From Nitrospirota bacterium (GTDB lineage: Bacteria; Nitrospirota; Thermodesulfovibrionia; Thermodesulfovibrionales; Magnetobacteriaceae): DNA of 56,207 bases. Each line of letters opens with the position of its first letter. Positions within the stretch are counted from its first letter, which is position 1. A program made the position numbers and the translations under genes. This document shows, piece after piece, positions 16,402 through 24,721 of this stretch. The DNA is taken from the NCBI GenBank assembly GCA_015233015.1, contig JADFYO010000018.1:1-56207 (forward strand), read 5' to 3'. The notes beneath the pieces were generated by a model. The model saw only the letters and a list, made by a program, of their open reading frames with translations. It was not told where the DNA came from and did no database searches.

Positions 16402-17601
16402 CTATACTTCCTGCCCAATTGCCCTGGACTGTTCTGCAAGTTTCCTTTCCTTCATTACACCTTGTATCATTTGAACTATGATTATCAGGCTTAACGCACA
16501 CGCCGAACCCAGCATCAGGTATCCCGAGTAGCTGTTCCATACCTTTTCGAGGGCATACGCCGACTGCATCGCGTCAGACTGTGTGGCTATCCATGCCTTT
16601 ACGGCTGTCTTGTTTAACACTATCCAGTCTTTTATCTCGACTTTAGCCTGTAAACCCGTCGTTGCCTTTACCCATTTCATAAGCATTGGCTCGTAGTCGT
16701 TCTTATAGCCGGAGGATATGTGCTTGAAGATAACCGATACGCCAGAAAGCAGCATCGTAACCGCGAAGTATAACCTTATTACGAGACCCTTTACGTACTT
16801 GGTTGCCGTTGTTCCAAACTGCGCCCCAACCGCCGCTCCGGTGAGCATTACTACTGCCGCTATAAGCTCTACCCTTGCCTTCATCGCGTACGAAAACGCA
16901 CCGTATGCCCCTGAGATCATTACCTCAAACAGGTCTGTGCCAACCGCTATGGTCGTCGGGCAGCCGATGAGATATATCAACGAGGGCATTCTTATGAAAC
17001 CGCCGCCTACGCCTAAAAATCCGGCCAGAAATCCGGTAAGCATCGCAACTCCACCTACTACCCATAACGATACGGTCAGCCCCGATGTCTTCAGATGTAT
17101 CATCGGCCACCATTGCAGGTTGTGCATTTTCTTTGCAAGGGCAGACACCCCGGCGTCCTCTATGTCCCTGCCCTGAGATTTTCTCACACTGTTAAGTTTA
17201 AAGTACTCCTGAAGCATGTAAGAGCCAAGGCCGAACAGCAGAACCATGTATGTTATTCTGACAATCGGCCCTACGCGTCCTATCTTCTCAAGGTACATAA
17301 TGAGTGTTGCCCCGCCCTCTATGCCTATTGCCGTAAATATGACCATAATCAAACCCAGCCTTAGGTCAACATTACCCAACTTCCGGTGTTTCATTGTGGC
17401 CACTATCGATTTCCCTGCTATATGAGCCATGTCCGTGCCTATTGCATATGCCATAGGAAACCCGAATACGTTTAATGCCGGTGTTACCATAAACGCGCCG
17501 CCTACTCCAAAAAAACCTCCTATTACGCCTACCGCCAACCCCAACAGTACCAACTGCCACGCCATTATCTCCACACCTGCTATTGGTAAGTATATCTCCA
17601 T
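16402..17601 (-). CDS. TauE/SafE-family membrane permease (long type)
   Basis: This 399-residue inner-membrane protein has two family repeats marked by GVIGGFFGVGGAFMVTPALN (near residue 25) and GFLAGFLGVGGGFIRMPSLI (near residue 195). A hydrophilic insertion of about 90 residues follows residue 290 (HISSGYKNDYEPMLMKWVKA...), then a last membrane segment and a basic tail. The substrate is unknown; the family exports sulfite and small organic anions. It follows the 56-residue small-protein gene by 30 bp with its own AAGGAGG site, and precedes a UspA-like gene. The operon is preceded by a sigma-54 promoter and two palindromic activator sites. Confidence 0.9.
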   Translation of the reverse strand: MEIYLPIAGVEIMAWQLVLLGLAVGVIGGFFGVGGAFMVTPALNVFGFPMAYAIGTDMAHIAGKSIVATMKHRKLGNVDLRLGLIMVIFTAIGIEGGATLIMYLEKIGRVGPIVRITYMVLLFGLGSYMLQEYFKLNSVRKSQGRDIEDAGVSALAKKMHNLQWWPMIHLKTSGLTVSLWVVGGVAMLTGFLAGFLGVGGGFIRMPSLIYLIGCPTTIAVGTDLFEVMISGAYGAFSYAMKARVELIAAVVMLTGAAVGAQFGTTATKYVKGLVIRLYFAVTMLLSGVSVIFKHISSGYKNDYEPMLMKWVKATTGLQAKVEIKDWIVLNKTAVKAWIATQSDAMQSAYALEKVWNSYSGYLMLGSACALSLIIIVQMIQGVMKERKLAEQSRAIGQEV

Positions 17602-17631
17602 CTGTTTACTCCTCCTTAATTAATGTCCTGA

Positions 17632-17802
17632 TTAGTGGTGTATGTCTATCTTGTTTGTCTTAATGCCGAGTATCTTAAAAAACAACTCGATTGTAGAACC
17701 TAACACCAAGCCTAGCCCTGACATCGTTACTACTGTCAGGATTGCAAATCCCGTGTGATCTGTCTTGTTCAGCTCTGTTATCCATGCAAATAAGTTTTCC
17801 AT
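17632..17802 (-). CDS. 56-residue single-span membrane protein, first gene of the permease operon
   Basis: A small gene with a strong ribosome-binding site (AAAGGAGGTGGCACA before the ATG). The product begins MENLFAWITELNKTDHTG, has one membrane segment (FAILTVVTMSGLGLVLGSTI) and ends in a basic, His-rich tail (KTNKIDIHH). It lies 30 bp ahead of the TauE/SafE permease, directly after the sigma-54 promoter. Placement suggests an accessory subunit or regulator of the permease. The family is not recognised. It would be missed by a 60-codon cut-off. Confidence 0.75.
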   Translation of the reverse strand: MENLFAWITELNKTDHTGFAILTVVTMSGLGLVLGSTIELFFKILGIKTNKIDIHH

Positions 17803-17878
17803 TGTGCCACCTCCTTTTGTCTTTCATGTTTTATTTGTTGTGTACTTTTGAGCATTTCGCTTTATACAGATATAGCTA

Positions 17879-17893
17879 TCAAGAAGCGTGCCA
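17879..17893 (-). promoter_or_regulatory. sigma-54 (RpoN) promoter of the permease operon
   Basis: On the minus strand it reads TGGCACGCTTCTTGA, matching the -24/-12 consensus TGGCACG-N4-TTGC except that the final C is A. It lies about 77 bp before the 56-residue gene. The second copy, upstream of the gene at 19711, has the same deviation, which makes chance unlikely. Confidence 0.75.
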
Positions 17894-17944
17894 GACTAAT
17901 TATGTATATATTACAAGAGTTTAGAGATGTTCAGGTGCGCTGGG

Positions 17945-17961
17945 TGCAATGAAATATTGCA
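17945..17961. promoter_or_regulatory. palindromic activator site A
   Basis: A perfect palindrome TGCAAT-GAAAT-ATTGCA lies 52 bp upstream of the sigma-54 promoter. It is one of four related 17-bp sites, two before each sigma-54 promoter. It is a candidate enhancer for the NtrC-type activator at 21808. Confidence 0.7.
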
Positions 17962-18046
17962 GGCTGCTGTGCTGTCGGGCGTCTGTTCACTGGGGTAACC
18001 GTGTCTGCGGCAGTATGTTATATGGGAATCAGATGATTTGATTGCA

Positions 18047-18063
18047 TGCAATAATTTACTGCA
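18047..18063. promoter_or_regulatory. palindromic activator site B
   Basis: TGCAAT-AATTT-ACTGCA has one mismatch in the arms. It lies 102 bp further upstream than site A and directly next to the stop codon of the kinase gene at 18066. Confidence 0.65.
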
Positions 18064-18065
18064 CC

Positions 18066-19592
18066 TTATTTTAAAAATGGGAGGAGGATTTTCATTGTAG
18101 TACCGCCACCGGGCTGGGTTTTGTCCACTGTGATTGTGCCCGAATGCCGTTCTATGGCGGCTTTGGCGATAGTAAGGCCAAGACCGGCTGCATCTTCATG
18201 TGTCGTAAAGAACGGGTCGAAGACTTTCCCTGCGATGTCCTCTGCGATCCCCGGTCCTGTGTCAGAGATGAATATGGCGGCATTCTGGTCATCCATAGTG
18301 CCGGTTACTACAACCTTCCCACCGTACGGGGTGAAATGCAAGGCATTAACAATGGCGTTATATAGGGCAAGGCCGACCAGGGTGTCATCGACGGGGAGCT
18401 TATCGGGCAGCTGTGCAATGTTTGATGAGATTGACACGTTGCGGTACATGTCAGAAGCAGTCTTAATCACATCTAAGACAAGTAGTTTTATCCGGGTTTC
18501 AGCTATGTTCAGCGGTTTTTCTTTTACCATAGCGAGGATTTCTATTGACATTGACCTAAGGGCGGTGTTTTTAGACAGGATTTCTGATTGTTTTTGTAAG
18601 AGCGTCTGGTCAGCGGCGGTGATTTTTTTAGTCGTATCCTTCAGGTTAAAGTTGAGTTTAGATATAATCCGGTTATATGCGCCGATAAAGGACTTAATCT
18701 CATCGGGGGCATTAGTTGTTATGACATGGCTGAAGGTGTCTTCGCTTATCTTGTCGAAGGCGTGTTCCATTTGCCTCATTACTCGTATCATGTTCTGTGA
18801 GACCATGTAACCGATAGCAACGGTGCTGAAGATAATAAACAAGGCGGCATAGAGGAAGGCCCTCTCGCCGTTTATCATAACGGTGTTGATATGGGCGCGT
18901 TCTTTACTGGAAAACCCGGTAGTATATTTTTCTATTTCTCTGGCGCAGGTCCTCATTTTTTGGAGCATATCGATTTGAGCGGCGTCATGTTTAACGATTT
19001 CATCGAAGGTCTTCAGATATATCCCGACGGCTTGTTTTATGTCTGGCTCGGACTTAATTAGTGCATTCGAAACATCATATACCTTGTCCAGGGCATTTCG
19101 TTTCCTGTTTAATAAGTAGTCCTTTTCATATTTTCTTAGTATGAGGGCCATGCTCTTATCGGATGCATTATTTTCTATCTCCTCGCCTAGGGGTCTTATC
19201 TCTTCCATAAGCCGGTGTTTTTGTTCTATTTCCGCTACGAGGGCGCCAAAGGTATCTTCATAGAGGTCAACGTTTTTCATCAGATTAAAGTAGTATCCCG
19301 TGTTTGTCCTGAGGACGATTTCATTCTCGATGGATTTGGTTTTAGTCCTGACTACTTCGATGGTGTCGTGAAAGAGTCTGAGGTTTTCTTTTTCTTCGAT
19401 TAATAAGAGAAAATTCTTTTCGTATCGCCTGAGTTCAAGCAGGAGCAGGTTAATGTCATCGACTATCTCGATGATATTAAATCTCTGATATATGTTGCTG
19501 ACGTTTCTCAGTTCGACATAAATCAGGGCCAAAGATATGGCTATGGGGAAAATCATGTTGACAATTATCCTTTGCCATAGTTTCAAGCCCAT
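18066..19592 (-). CDS. sensor kinase paralogue lacking the phospho-accepting His region (HK1)
   Basis: This 508-residue membrane protein has one membrane segment at about 7-27 and another at about 243-263. Between them is a helical sensory region with two RRYEKD-like motifs (LELRRYEKNFLL and LRKYEKDYLLNRKRNALDKV), resembling a helical bimodular domain. A HAMP-like linker follows, then a GHKL ATPase domain with N box (LYNAIVNALHF), G1 (SDTGPGIAE), F box (FDPFFTT) and G2 (AAGLGLTIAK). Where its paralogue at 23181 has AAEIAHEINNPLSS and about 40 more residues, this one has a short ALRSMSIEILAMV stretch with no His. It may be an H-less regulator or pseudokinase. It lies 118 bp after the UspA-like gene, so probably shares its sigma-54 promoter. 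Confidence 0.88.
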   Translation of the reverse strand: MGLKLWQRIIVNMIFPIAISLALIYVELRNVSNIYQRFNIIEIVDDINLLLLELRRYEKNFLLLIEEKENLRLFHDTIEVVRTKTKSIENEIVLRTNTGYYFNLMKNVDLYEDTFGALVAEIEQKHRLMEEIRPLGEEIENNASDKSMALILRKYEKDYLLNRKRNALDKVYDVSNALIKSEPDIKQAVGIYLKTFDEIVKHDAAQIDMLQKMRTCAREIEKYTTGFSSKERAHINTVMINGERAFLYAALFIIFSTVAIGYMVSQNMIRVMRQMEHAFDKISEDTFSHVITTNAPDEIKSFIGAYNRIISKLNFNLKDTTKKITAADQTLLQKQSEILSKNTALRSMSIEILAMVKEKPLNIAETRIKLLVLDVIKTASDMYRNVSISSNIAQLPDKLPVDDTLVGLALYNAIVNALHFTPYGGKVVVTGTMDDQNAAIFISDTGPGIAEDIAGKVFDPFFTTHEDAAGLGLTIAKAAIERHSGTITVDKTQPGGGTTMKILLPFLK

Positions 19593-19660
19593 AGTAGTTT
19601 CAAAATAACTTAGTTTGACTGCTTATGTCAAACACTGAAATGCTGTGGTGGGTGGTGGCA

Positions 19661-19689
19661 GCGCTGCCGTCTGCGATGTCCGGCAGCGC
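19661..19689 (-). terminator. GC-rich hairpin between the UspA-like gene and HK1
   Basis: Nine-bp arms GCGCTGCCG (19661-19669) and CGGCAGCGC (19681-19689) with an 11-base loop lie between the UspA-like stop and the HK1 start. There is no T run on either side, so it may slow or attenuate transcription or protect mRNA ends more than it ends transcription. Confidence 0.4.
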
Positions 19690-19710
19690 CAATAGAATAT
19701 TAATGCCGGC

Positions 19711-20160
19711 CTAATCCAGCACTAAGACTACAGCGCACTCTGAGGTCTTTGCGGCGGGACTTAATTGTTTCTTCCCCGAAGACACTACCTTGGTGAGCGT
19801 CTTTGACGGTGTCGGCACTACGATTAATTCCATGTTATGGTTGTTTTGCCTGACGTGGTCGATTACGTCTTCGATGCTTCCCCTGTAAATGCTGAACCCG
19901 GAGGTGATTTCCTTGTCCTTGCAATAGGCTTTGACCACATCGAAGAACCTTCTCGCCTCTCTTTCGACGCTCTCTGTGAGGTTGTGAATAGGGCCGAATT
20001 CGTACATGCTGATAGCAGCCCGTTCAGAGGCGCAGAATTCGGGGATTACTCCTATCAGCGACAGCGCCGCCCCGGTCTCGCCTGCGCTTTTACTCGCGTA
20101 TGCAATGGATTCCTTATAGTTGAGTCCCGGATATACGATTACAGCGATTTCTTTACTCAT
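19711..20160 (-). CDS. UspA-like protein (USP2)
   Basis: The 149-residue protein is paralogous to the one at 15871: EIAVIVYPGLNYKESIAYAS at the start, VIPEFCASERAAISMYEFGP, a helix EREARRFFDVVKAYCKDKE, IELIVVPTP-like strand, and an ending ECAVVLVLD. The UspA/HUP fold is inferred from the strand-helix order. No standard ATP loop is visible. It has a sigma-54 promoter and two palindromic sites upstream and precedes HK1. The two UspA-like proteins probably act in the same response as the permease. Confidence 0.78.
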   Translation of the reverse strand: MSKEIAVIVYPGLNYKESIAYASKSAGETGAALSLIGVIPEFCASERAAISMYEFGPIHNLTESVEREARRFFDVVKAYCKDKEITSGFSIYRGSIEDVIDHVRQNNHNMELIVVPTPSKTLTKVVSSGKKQLSPAAKTSECAVVLVLD

Positions 20161-20215
20161 AACGTCCTCCTATGGTTAGTTGGTGTCTGTGTGATTGTCT
20201 GTTACATATGTTAAA

Positions 20216-20230
20216 TCAAGAATCGTGCCA
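20216..20230 (-). promoter_or_regulatory. sigma-54 (RpoN) promoter of the UspA-like/HK1 operon
   Basis: On the minus strand it reads TGGCACGATTCTTGA, differing from the permease-operon promoter at two spacer bases only (within N4). It lies about 56 bp before the start codon at 20160. The remaining part of 20161-20486 holds the two palindromes and no gene. Confidence 0.75.
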
Positions 20231-20283
20231 GCGCCCTAAACGCCATTTCACGCCGTAATATGGCGGTCTGCCGCTTAATGAGG

Positions 20284-20300
20284 TGCAGTGATTTGTTGCA
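20284..20300. promoter_or_regulatory. palindromic activator site C
   Basis: TGCAGT-GATTT-GTTGCA: each half-site has one change from TGCAAT/ATTGCA. It lies 54 bp upstream of the sigma-54 promoter, compared with 52 bp for site A. Confidence 0.55.
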
Positions 20301-20392
20301 CAATGGAGCCGGTTATTGCACCGGAGGATTCCCAAACTATACGTAATATACCTGTCTTCACGGTATTTTCAATTATTGCTGGTTTTCTTGCA

Positions 20393-20409
20393 TGCAAGAA
20401 TTTATTGCA
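20393..20409. promoter_or_regulatory. palindromic activator site D
   Basis: TGCAAG-AATTT-ATTGCA has one mismatch in the arms. It lies 109 bp further upstream than site C, mirroring the 102-bp spacing between A and B. It is 78 bp before the start of the divergent HEPN gene. Confidence 0.65.
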
Positions 20410-20486
20410 GGTACTGACACCCTCTGCTTGTCGCTGCATATAGAATAGTGGTAACATATGCAGGTTAATAACAGAGAGGGGATAAT

Positions 20487-20921
20487 ATGATTCTGCGAAC
20501 CGAACATTTGGCCGGATGTATAAGAACCCTTGAGATGTCGTTGACCATGCTGCGCCGTGTAAAGCCTGAGACTGTAGAGTTCGAGATATTTAGAAACGCG
20601 GTGGTCAAGGGGTTTGAGTTGACACTGGAGATGTCCGTCAAGCTGCTTCGCAAGGCGCTCAAGTCCTACACCGGAAGCCCCCGTGAGGTGGACTCGTGGA
20701 CGTTTAAGGATACTCTGCGATATGCCGGTAAGCATGGGCTGATGGCAACCGATGCCGTAGAGCGCTGGTTTAAGTATCGCGACAATCGCAACAACACGGC
20801 GCACGACTATGGCGTGGGGTTTGCGGAGGAGACGCTTGCCCTATTGCCGGGTTTTATAGACGATGCTGCCTCCCTTGAGGCCATGCTGCAGAAGAGGTTT
20901 TCTTCCCATGAACCGGATTGA
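20487..20921 (+). CDS. HEPN-domain protein, HI0074/TIGR01987-like partner of a nucleotidyltransferase
   Basis: The 144-residue, all-helical protein is of the family that binds a minimal nucleotidyltransferase (nucleotidyltransferase substrate-binding protein, HI0074 type). Visible are FRNAVVKGFELTLEMSVKLL and the HEPN RNase-type motif R-x4-H in YRDNRNNTAHDYG near residue 110. HEPN/MNT pairs of this kind can act as toxin-antitoxin systems in which the MNT partner nucleotidylates the HEPN RNase; that role is inferred. The gene overlaps the MNT gene by 14 bp and is divergent from the UspA-like gene. Confidence 0.85.
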   Translation: MILRTEHLAGCIRTLEMSLTMLRRVKPETVEFEIFRNAVVKGFELTLEMSVKLLRKALKSYTGSPREVDSWTFKDTLRYAGKHGLMATDAVERWFKYRDNRNNTAHDYGVGFAEETLALLPGFIDDAASLEAMLQKRFSSHEPD

Positions 20922-21756
20922 CCTGCGTCCCGAATGGGTAGATACCATAGAGCGTCTGATAGCCGGGCATTTGCCGGATGCCGAGGTGATGGTCTATGGG
21001 AGCCGCGTAAGCGGTACGGCACACGAGGGAAGCGACCTTGACATCGTGGTACGCAATCCATCCGCCCCCGACAAACCGTTCGACAATTTGCCCGCGCTGC
21101 GTGAGGCCATATCCGGCAGCAGCCTGCCGATACTGGTAGATGTGCTTGATTGGGCAAAAATCCCCGAAGGCTTTAGGGCAGAGATAGAGATGCGGCACGA
21201 GGTGTTAAGAAACTGTTATACACCGGTATTTCAGGATATACCCGACAGCATCGATGAAACATGGAGGCATGGCGCACTTATCGGGGCTATGGCAGAGCTT
21301 CAAACCAACATTGATATTGCGCGAGCATATAAAATCGCTGGTGATATTCTTGTGGCAAGAAATGCCAAGGAGGCTGAGGCATATGAATTTGTATATCCAC
21401 TGCTGTTTTTATATAGGCACTCGATAGAACTATATTTAAAATCACTTCCATTAGGAGGCAAGTATTCTCATGACATTACAAAATTGATTCCCGCATTTGA
21501 GGAATTTGTTTTAAATGAGTACAAACAGGCTGTCCCACCCAGAGTAAAATCGTGGATGCTGGAATTTGCAATGATGGACCCTAATTCAACAACATTTAGA
21601 TATATTCACGATAGAAGTGAGCCTAAACATAGACTTAAAAATACTGAGCAACTTGATAAAGGTGAATGGTGGGTTGACTTGAATAATCTAAAATCAGTAA
21701 TGGATTACCTCTCAGGCATATTTGAGAAGATTATCTTAAATATGACCATTATATGA
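20908..21756 (+). CDS. minimal nucleotidyltransferase fused to a HEPN-like carboxy-terminal domain
   Basis: A 282-residue protein starting at the ATG at 20908 inside the end of the HEPN gene. Residues about 5-100 are an MNT domain with the GS-x10-D-x-D signature (GSRVSGTAHEGSDLD) and a third acid in PILVDVLDW; MNTs of HI0073 type usually end here. Another about 180 residues follow (from TWRHGALIGAMAELQTNIDI), with FLYRHSIELYLKSL and HDITKLIPAFEEF, which looks like a second HEPN-type helical domain. The DNA changes to AT-rich from about 21230, which suggests that the second domain was joined later. Confidence 0.75.
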   Translation: MNRIDLRPEWVDTIERLIAGHLPDAEVMVYGSRVSGTAHEGSDLDIVVRNPSAPDKPFDNLPALREAISGSSLPILVDVLDWAKIPEGFRAEIEMRHEVLRNCYTPVFQDIPDSIDETWRHGALIGAMAELQTNIDIARAYKIAGDILVARNAKEAEAYEFVYPLLFLYRHSIELYLKSLPLGGKYSHDITKLIPAFEEFVLNEYKQAVPPRVKSWMLEFAMMDPNSTTFRYIHDRSEPKHRLKNTEQLDKGEWWVDLNNLKSVMDYLSGIFEKIILNMTII

Positions 21757-21807
21757 AATATTCCCACAAATACGACACTTCAGTGCTAATCAAGACACTC
21801 TCAACCC

Positions 21808-23184
21808 CTACTTTTCCTTCAATTGTTCAACATTGATACTAAAATCCTTAATCTTTTGCTGGAGGCTTTGGCGGTGGATGTCAAGGAGCCTTGCCGCCTG
21901 GGATATGTTGCCGCCGCTTTCTCTTAATGCCGCCGTAAGCAGGGTCTTTTCGAATTCATATAGGACACTTTTCAGCGGTTTTGCCGATTCGGGCAGTGCG
22001 GGTCTTATCTTCGTGTCCTTTATTGATTTCGGAAGGTCATTTACGGTTACAACTGTCCCCTGGGCGAAGGTTATGCTGTACTCTATGGCGTTTTCCAGCT
22101 CCCTGACGTTGCCGGGGAAGTCGTAGCTTGACAGCGTGTCGATGGCCTCGGGGGTGAGTTCAGTGATTTTTTTGTCGGTGCGTTTTTCGGCATACTTAGA
22201 TAGAAAGTGTACGGCCAAAAGAGGAATGTCCTGGCGCCTTTGCCTAAGCGGCGGTATCTGAATGGAGATAACGTTTAACCTGTAAAACAAGTCCTCTCTG
22301 AATGCCCCCTCGGCCATCGCCTTTTCAAGAATGCGGTTCGTTGCCGCTATGACCCTCGTGTTTATCTTTGTAATGTGCGGGCTGCCTACTTTATTGAATT
22401 CCCCTTCCTGCAGAACCCTCAGTAGTTTCACCTGAAAGTCGGGCGTCGTTTCCCCAATTTCATCGAGAAACAGTGTCCCGCCCGATGAAAGCTCCAGAAA
22501 ACCCGTCTTATCCCTTACCGCGCCGGTGAATGCCCCTTTTACATATCCAAACAGCTCTGCCTCGATAAGTTCCCGCGATATTGCCCCGCAGTTTACGGCG
22601 ACAAAGTGGTTATCCCGCCTTTGTGAGGTATAGTGAATGGCACGGGCGACGAGTTCCTTTCCCGTGCCCGACTCCCCGGTTATCAGGACGTTGCTGTCGC
22701 TTGCCGCGGTCTGGCGGATCATCTTAAACACATCCTGAATAGGCTGGCTTTTGCCGACGATATTTTCAAATCCGAAGGAGTGGTAGAGTTCCTGTCTGAG
22801 GTGTTTGATTTCGTCTGTAAGGGTTATCTTTTCGATTGCGTTTTTGCATATGATCCTCACCTTATCGATGGACAGGGGTTTTGTAAGATAGTCATAGGCG
22901 CCGCTCCTGATTGCCTCCACTGCCGTTTCTATGCTTGCGAAGCCCGTTATCACGATAATCTGGCATAAGGGAAGGCGGGTTTTTGCGTGTTTGATTATTT
23001 CCAGACCGCTTATGTCCGGCAGTTTGAGGTCGGTAAAGATGATCTCGAAATCCCGTTCCGTTATCAGAGGGATAGCCACAGAACCGGTATGGGCGGTTGT
23101 AACCTCGTACCCATCCTTCTTAAACAGCATCTCGAGGGAACGGCAAATCCCTATCTCATCGTCAACTACAAGGATTCTTATCAT
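21808..23184 (-). CDS. sigma-54-dependent response regulator, NtrC family
   Basis: The 458-residue protein has three parts. Receiver domain (1-120): acidic pair VVDDE, phospho-acceptor Asp in IIFTDLKLP, Lys in YLTKPL. AAA+ domain (about 140-370): Walker [13 protein letters not shown], the sigma-54-contact loop KGAFTGAV, Walker [10 protein letters not shown]. Fis-type HTH (about 410-450): [20 protein letters not shown]. The start overlaps the kinase gene at 23181 by 4 bp, so they are a co-translated pair. The four palindromes and two sigma-54 promoters at 17.9-20.4 kb are the most obvious targets. Confidence 0.96.
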   Translation of the reverse strand: MIRILVVDDEIGICRSLEMLFKKDGYEVTTAHTGSVAIPLITERDFEIIFTDLKLPDISGLEIIKHAKTRLPLCQIIVITGFASIETAVEAIRSGAYDYLTKPLSIDKVRIICKNAIEKITLTDEIKHLRQELYHSFGFENIVGKSQPIQDVFKMIRQTAASDSNVLITGESGTGKELVARAIHYTSQRRDNHFVAVNCGAISRELIEAELFGYVKGAFTGAVRDKTGFLELSSGGTLFLDEIGETTPDFQVKLLRVLQEGEFNKVGSPHITKINTRVIAATNRILEKAMAEGAFREDLFYRLNVISIQIPPLRQRRQDIPLLAVHFLSKYAEKRTDKKITELTPEAIDTLSSYDFPGNVRELENAIEYSITFAQGTVVTVNDLPKSIKDTKIRPALPESAKPLKSVLYEFEKTLLTAALRESGGNISQAARLLDIHRQSLQQKIKDFSINVEQLKEK

Positions 23185-24653
23185 AACTCAATTGCCTTAG
23201 TTAAACCAATTGGCAGCTTTATCCTAAACACCGTCCCCGTTTCGCGGCTGCTCGATACTGTAATTGTGCCATGATGGTTTTCGATAATTTTTTTCGTGAT
23301 TGCCAGACCAAGGCCGCTTCCGCCGCGTTCTTTTTTTGTCGTAAAAAACGGCTCGAATATCCGGCCAATATGCTCCTCAGGAATACCTTCTCCTGTGTCG
23401 CTTATGGTTATCACGGCGTAGGCGTCCTCAACGGAGGCGCTTACCTCGATACTAGCACCCGGAGGTGCTGCCTCGAAGGCGTTTGATAGTATATTAAACA
23501 AGGCATTGTATATGAGCGATCGATCAATGGATATTACCTGCGGCACATATGAAATTGACATTGTAAGGAAGACGCCCTTGTCGGCGTTTTGTCTGAGTGC
23601 ACTGTCTGCAACCTCTTTAATTAATTTTATGATATTTACATCTGTTATGTTCAATGGTTCTTTTTTTGCGTAGTCGGTTAGTTTTCTTATTACGTCCTGG
23701 CAGCGGTTGATTTCCATTAATATAAACCTGATGTCTTCCTTTTTGGGGTCAGCGTCATCTATCTCTTCATAAAACATTCCAAGCATCAGGGTGGCTGACG
23801 ACAGGGGATTGTTTATCTCATGGGCGATTTCGGCGGCAATAAGCCTCATGGCGGCGGCCTTTTTCGACTCGACAAGTGTCTCTTGTTTTTCGATGAGTTC
23901 CCTGTTTGCCTCCCCAAGCGAGGCGAGGGTTTTATCCAGTTCAGTTCTATACGCCTTAAGTCTTTCTATCGTATGGTTATAGACATCTATCAATGCCGTA
24001 ATCTCCTCGGGGGCTTCGATGTCATAGATCTTTTTAAACTCTCCCTTTGAGAGCTTTTCAAACGACTTTTCCATTTTCTTAATGACTGTGATGACCTTTT
24101 TCGATAATAAATAGCCTGTGGTTATAGCGGCGGCAAGTAGAAACAGGATCGACACGATCAGATAGTGCTTGATCTCATAAATCGATACCTCAATTTTCCG
24201 CCTTTCCTGAATCTTGAAATCATAAAGTATTGCCTCTATATCCCTCGCTAAAACACGCATATTCTTTATTACGCCGGTTTTATCTGCCGTATCTTCTTCT
24301 ATCACATGGTTTGCCGCATCTTCATACGCGGACAGTTTCTTTTGAAGTTCCGTGTAATCTTCCTTGCCTACCGCGTCAATAATTACCATTTCGATACTTA
24401 GCACTTCTCTTTTTAAATGCTTGAGGTTTTCATAGAACAATATGGTGTTTAGATCTTCATGGAACAGGAGGATATTTTTTTCGTATCTCCTTAGCTCAAT
24501 AAGTGTCATGCCGATATCGTCGGCAGCCTCCAAAAGCATTATTTGCTGAAAGATCATTTTAAACTTATCGATTTGGTATAGAAATATAGCAACAGTTATT
24601 AGAGTCGGGACAAGGAAACTTAAGAAAATTCTCTGCCAAAGTTTAAAGCGCAT
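23181..24653 (-). CDS. membrane sensor histidine kinase (HK2), partner of the sigma-54 activator
   Basis: About 490 residues. The ATG at 24653 aligns with HK1 (both begin M-x-x-KLWQRI); the frame is open to 24671. Two membrane segments (about 8-26 and 165-185) flank a helical sensory region with one LIELRRYEKNILLF motif. A HAMP-like part, a coiled coil and an intact H box AAEIAHEINNPLSSATLM follow, then N (LFNILSNAFEAAP), G1 (SDTGEGIPEEH), F (FEPFFTTK) and G2 (GSGLGLAITKKI) boxes. It would phosphorylate the co-encoded activator. The similarity to HK1 in membrane, sensory and ATPase parts shows a duplication. Confidence 0.95.
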   Translation of the reverse strand: MRFKLWQRIFLSFLVPTLITVAIFLYQIDKFKMIFQQIMLLEAADDIGMTLIELRRYEKNILLFHEDLNTILFYENLKHLKREVLSIEMVIIDAVGKEDYTELQKKLSAYEDAANHVIEEDTADKTGVIKNMRVLARDIEAILYDFKIQERRKIEVSIYEIKHYLIVSILFLLAAAITTGYLLSKKVITVIKKMEKSFEKLSKGEFKKIYDIEAPEEITALIDVYNHTIERLKAYRTELDKTLASLGEANRELIEKQETLVESKKAAAMRLIAAEIAHEINNPLSSATLMLGMFYEEIDDADPKKEDIRFILMEINRCQDVIRKLTDYAKKEPLNITDVNIIKLIKEVADSALRQNADKGVFLTMSISYVPQVISIDRSLIYNALFNILSNAFEAAPPGASIEVSASVEDAYAVITISDTGEGIPEEHIGRIFEPFFTTKKERGGSGLGLAITKKIIENHHGTITVSSSRETGTVFRIKLPIGLTKAIEL

Positions 24654-24721
24654 AAACCAACGCCTCCGCAATGAGGTCTTTCACAAACGACTCCCTATGC
24701 CGGTCACTTCGCACCATCGTA

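Noticed and set aside
20306-20328. A fifth palindromic activator site around CCGGTTATTGCACCGG
   Set aside because: It contains one ATTGCA half-site but no partner at the 11-bp spacing found in the other four.
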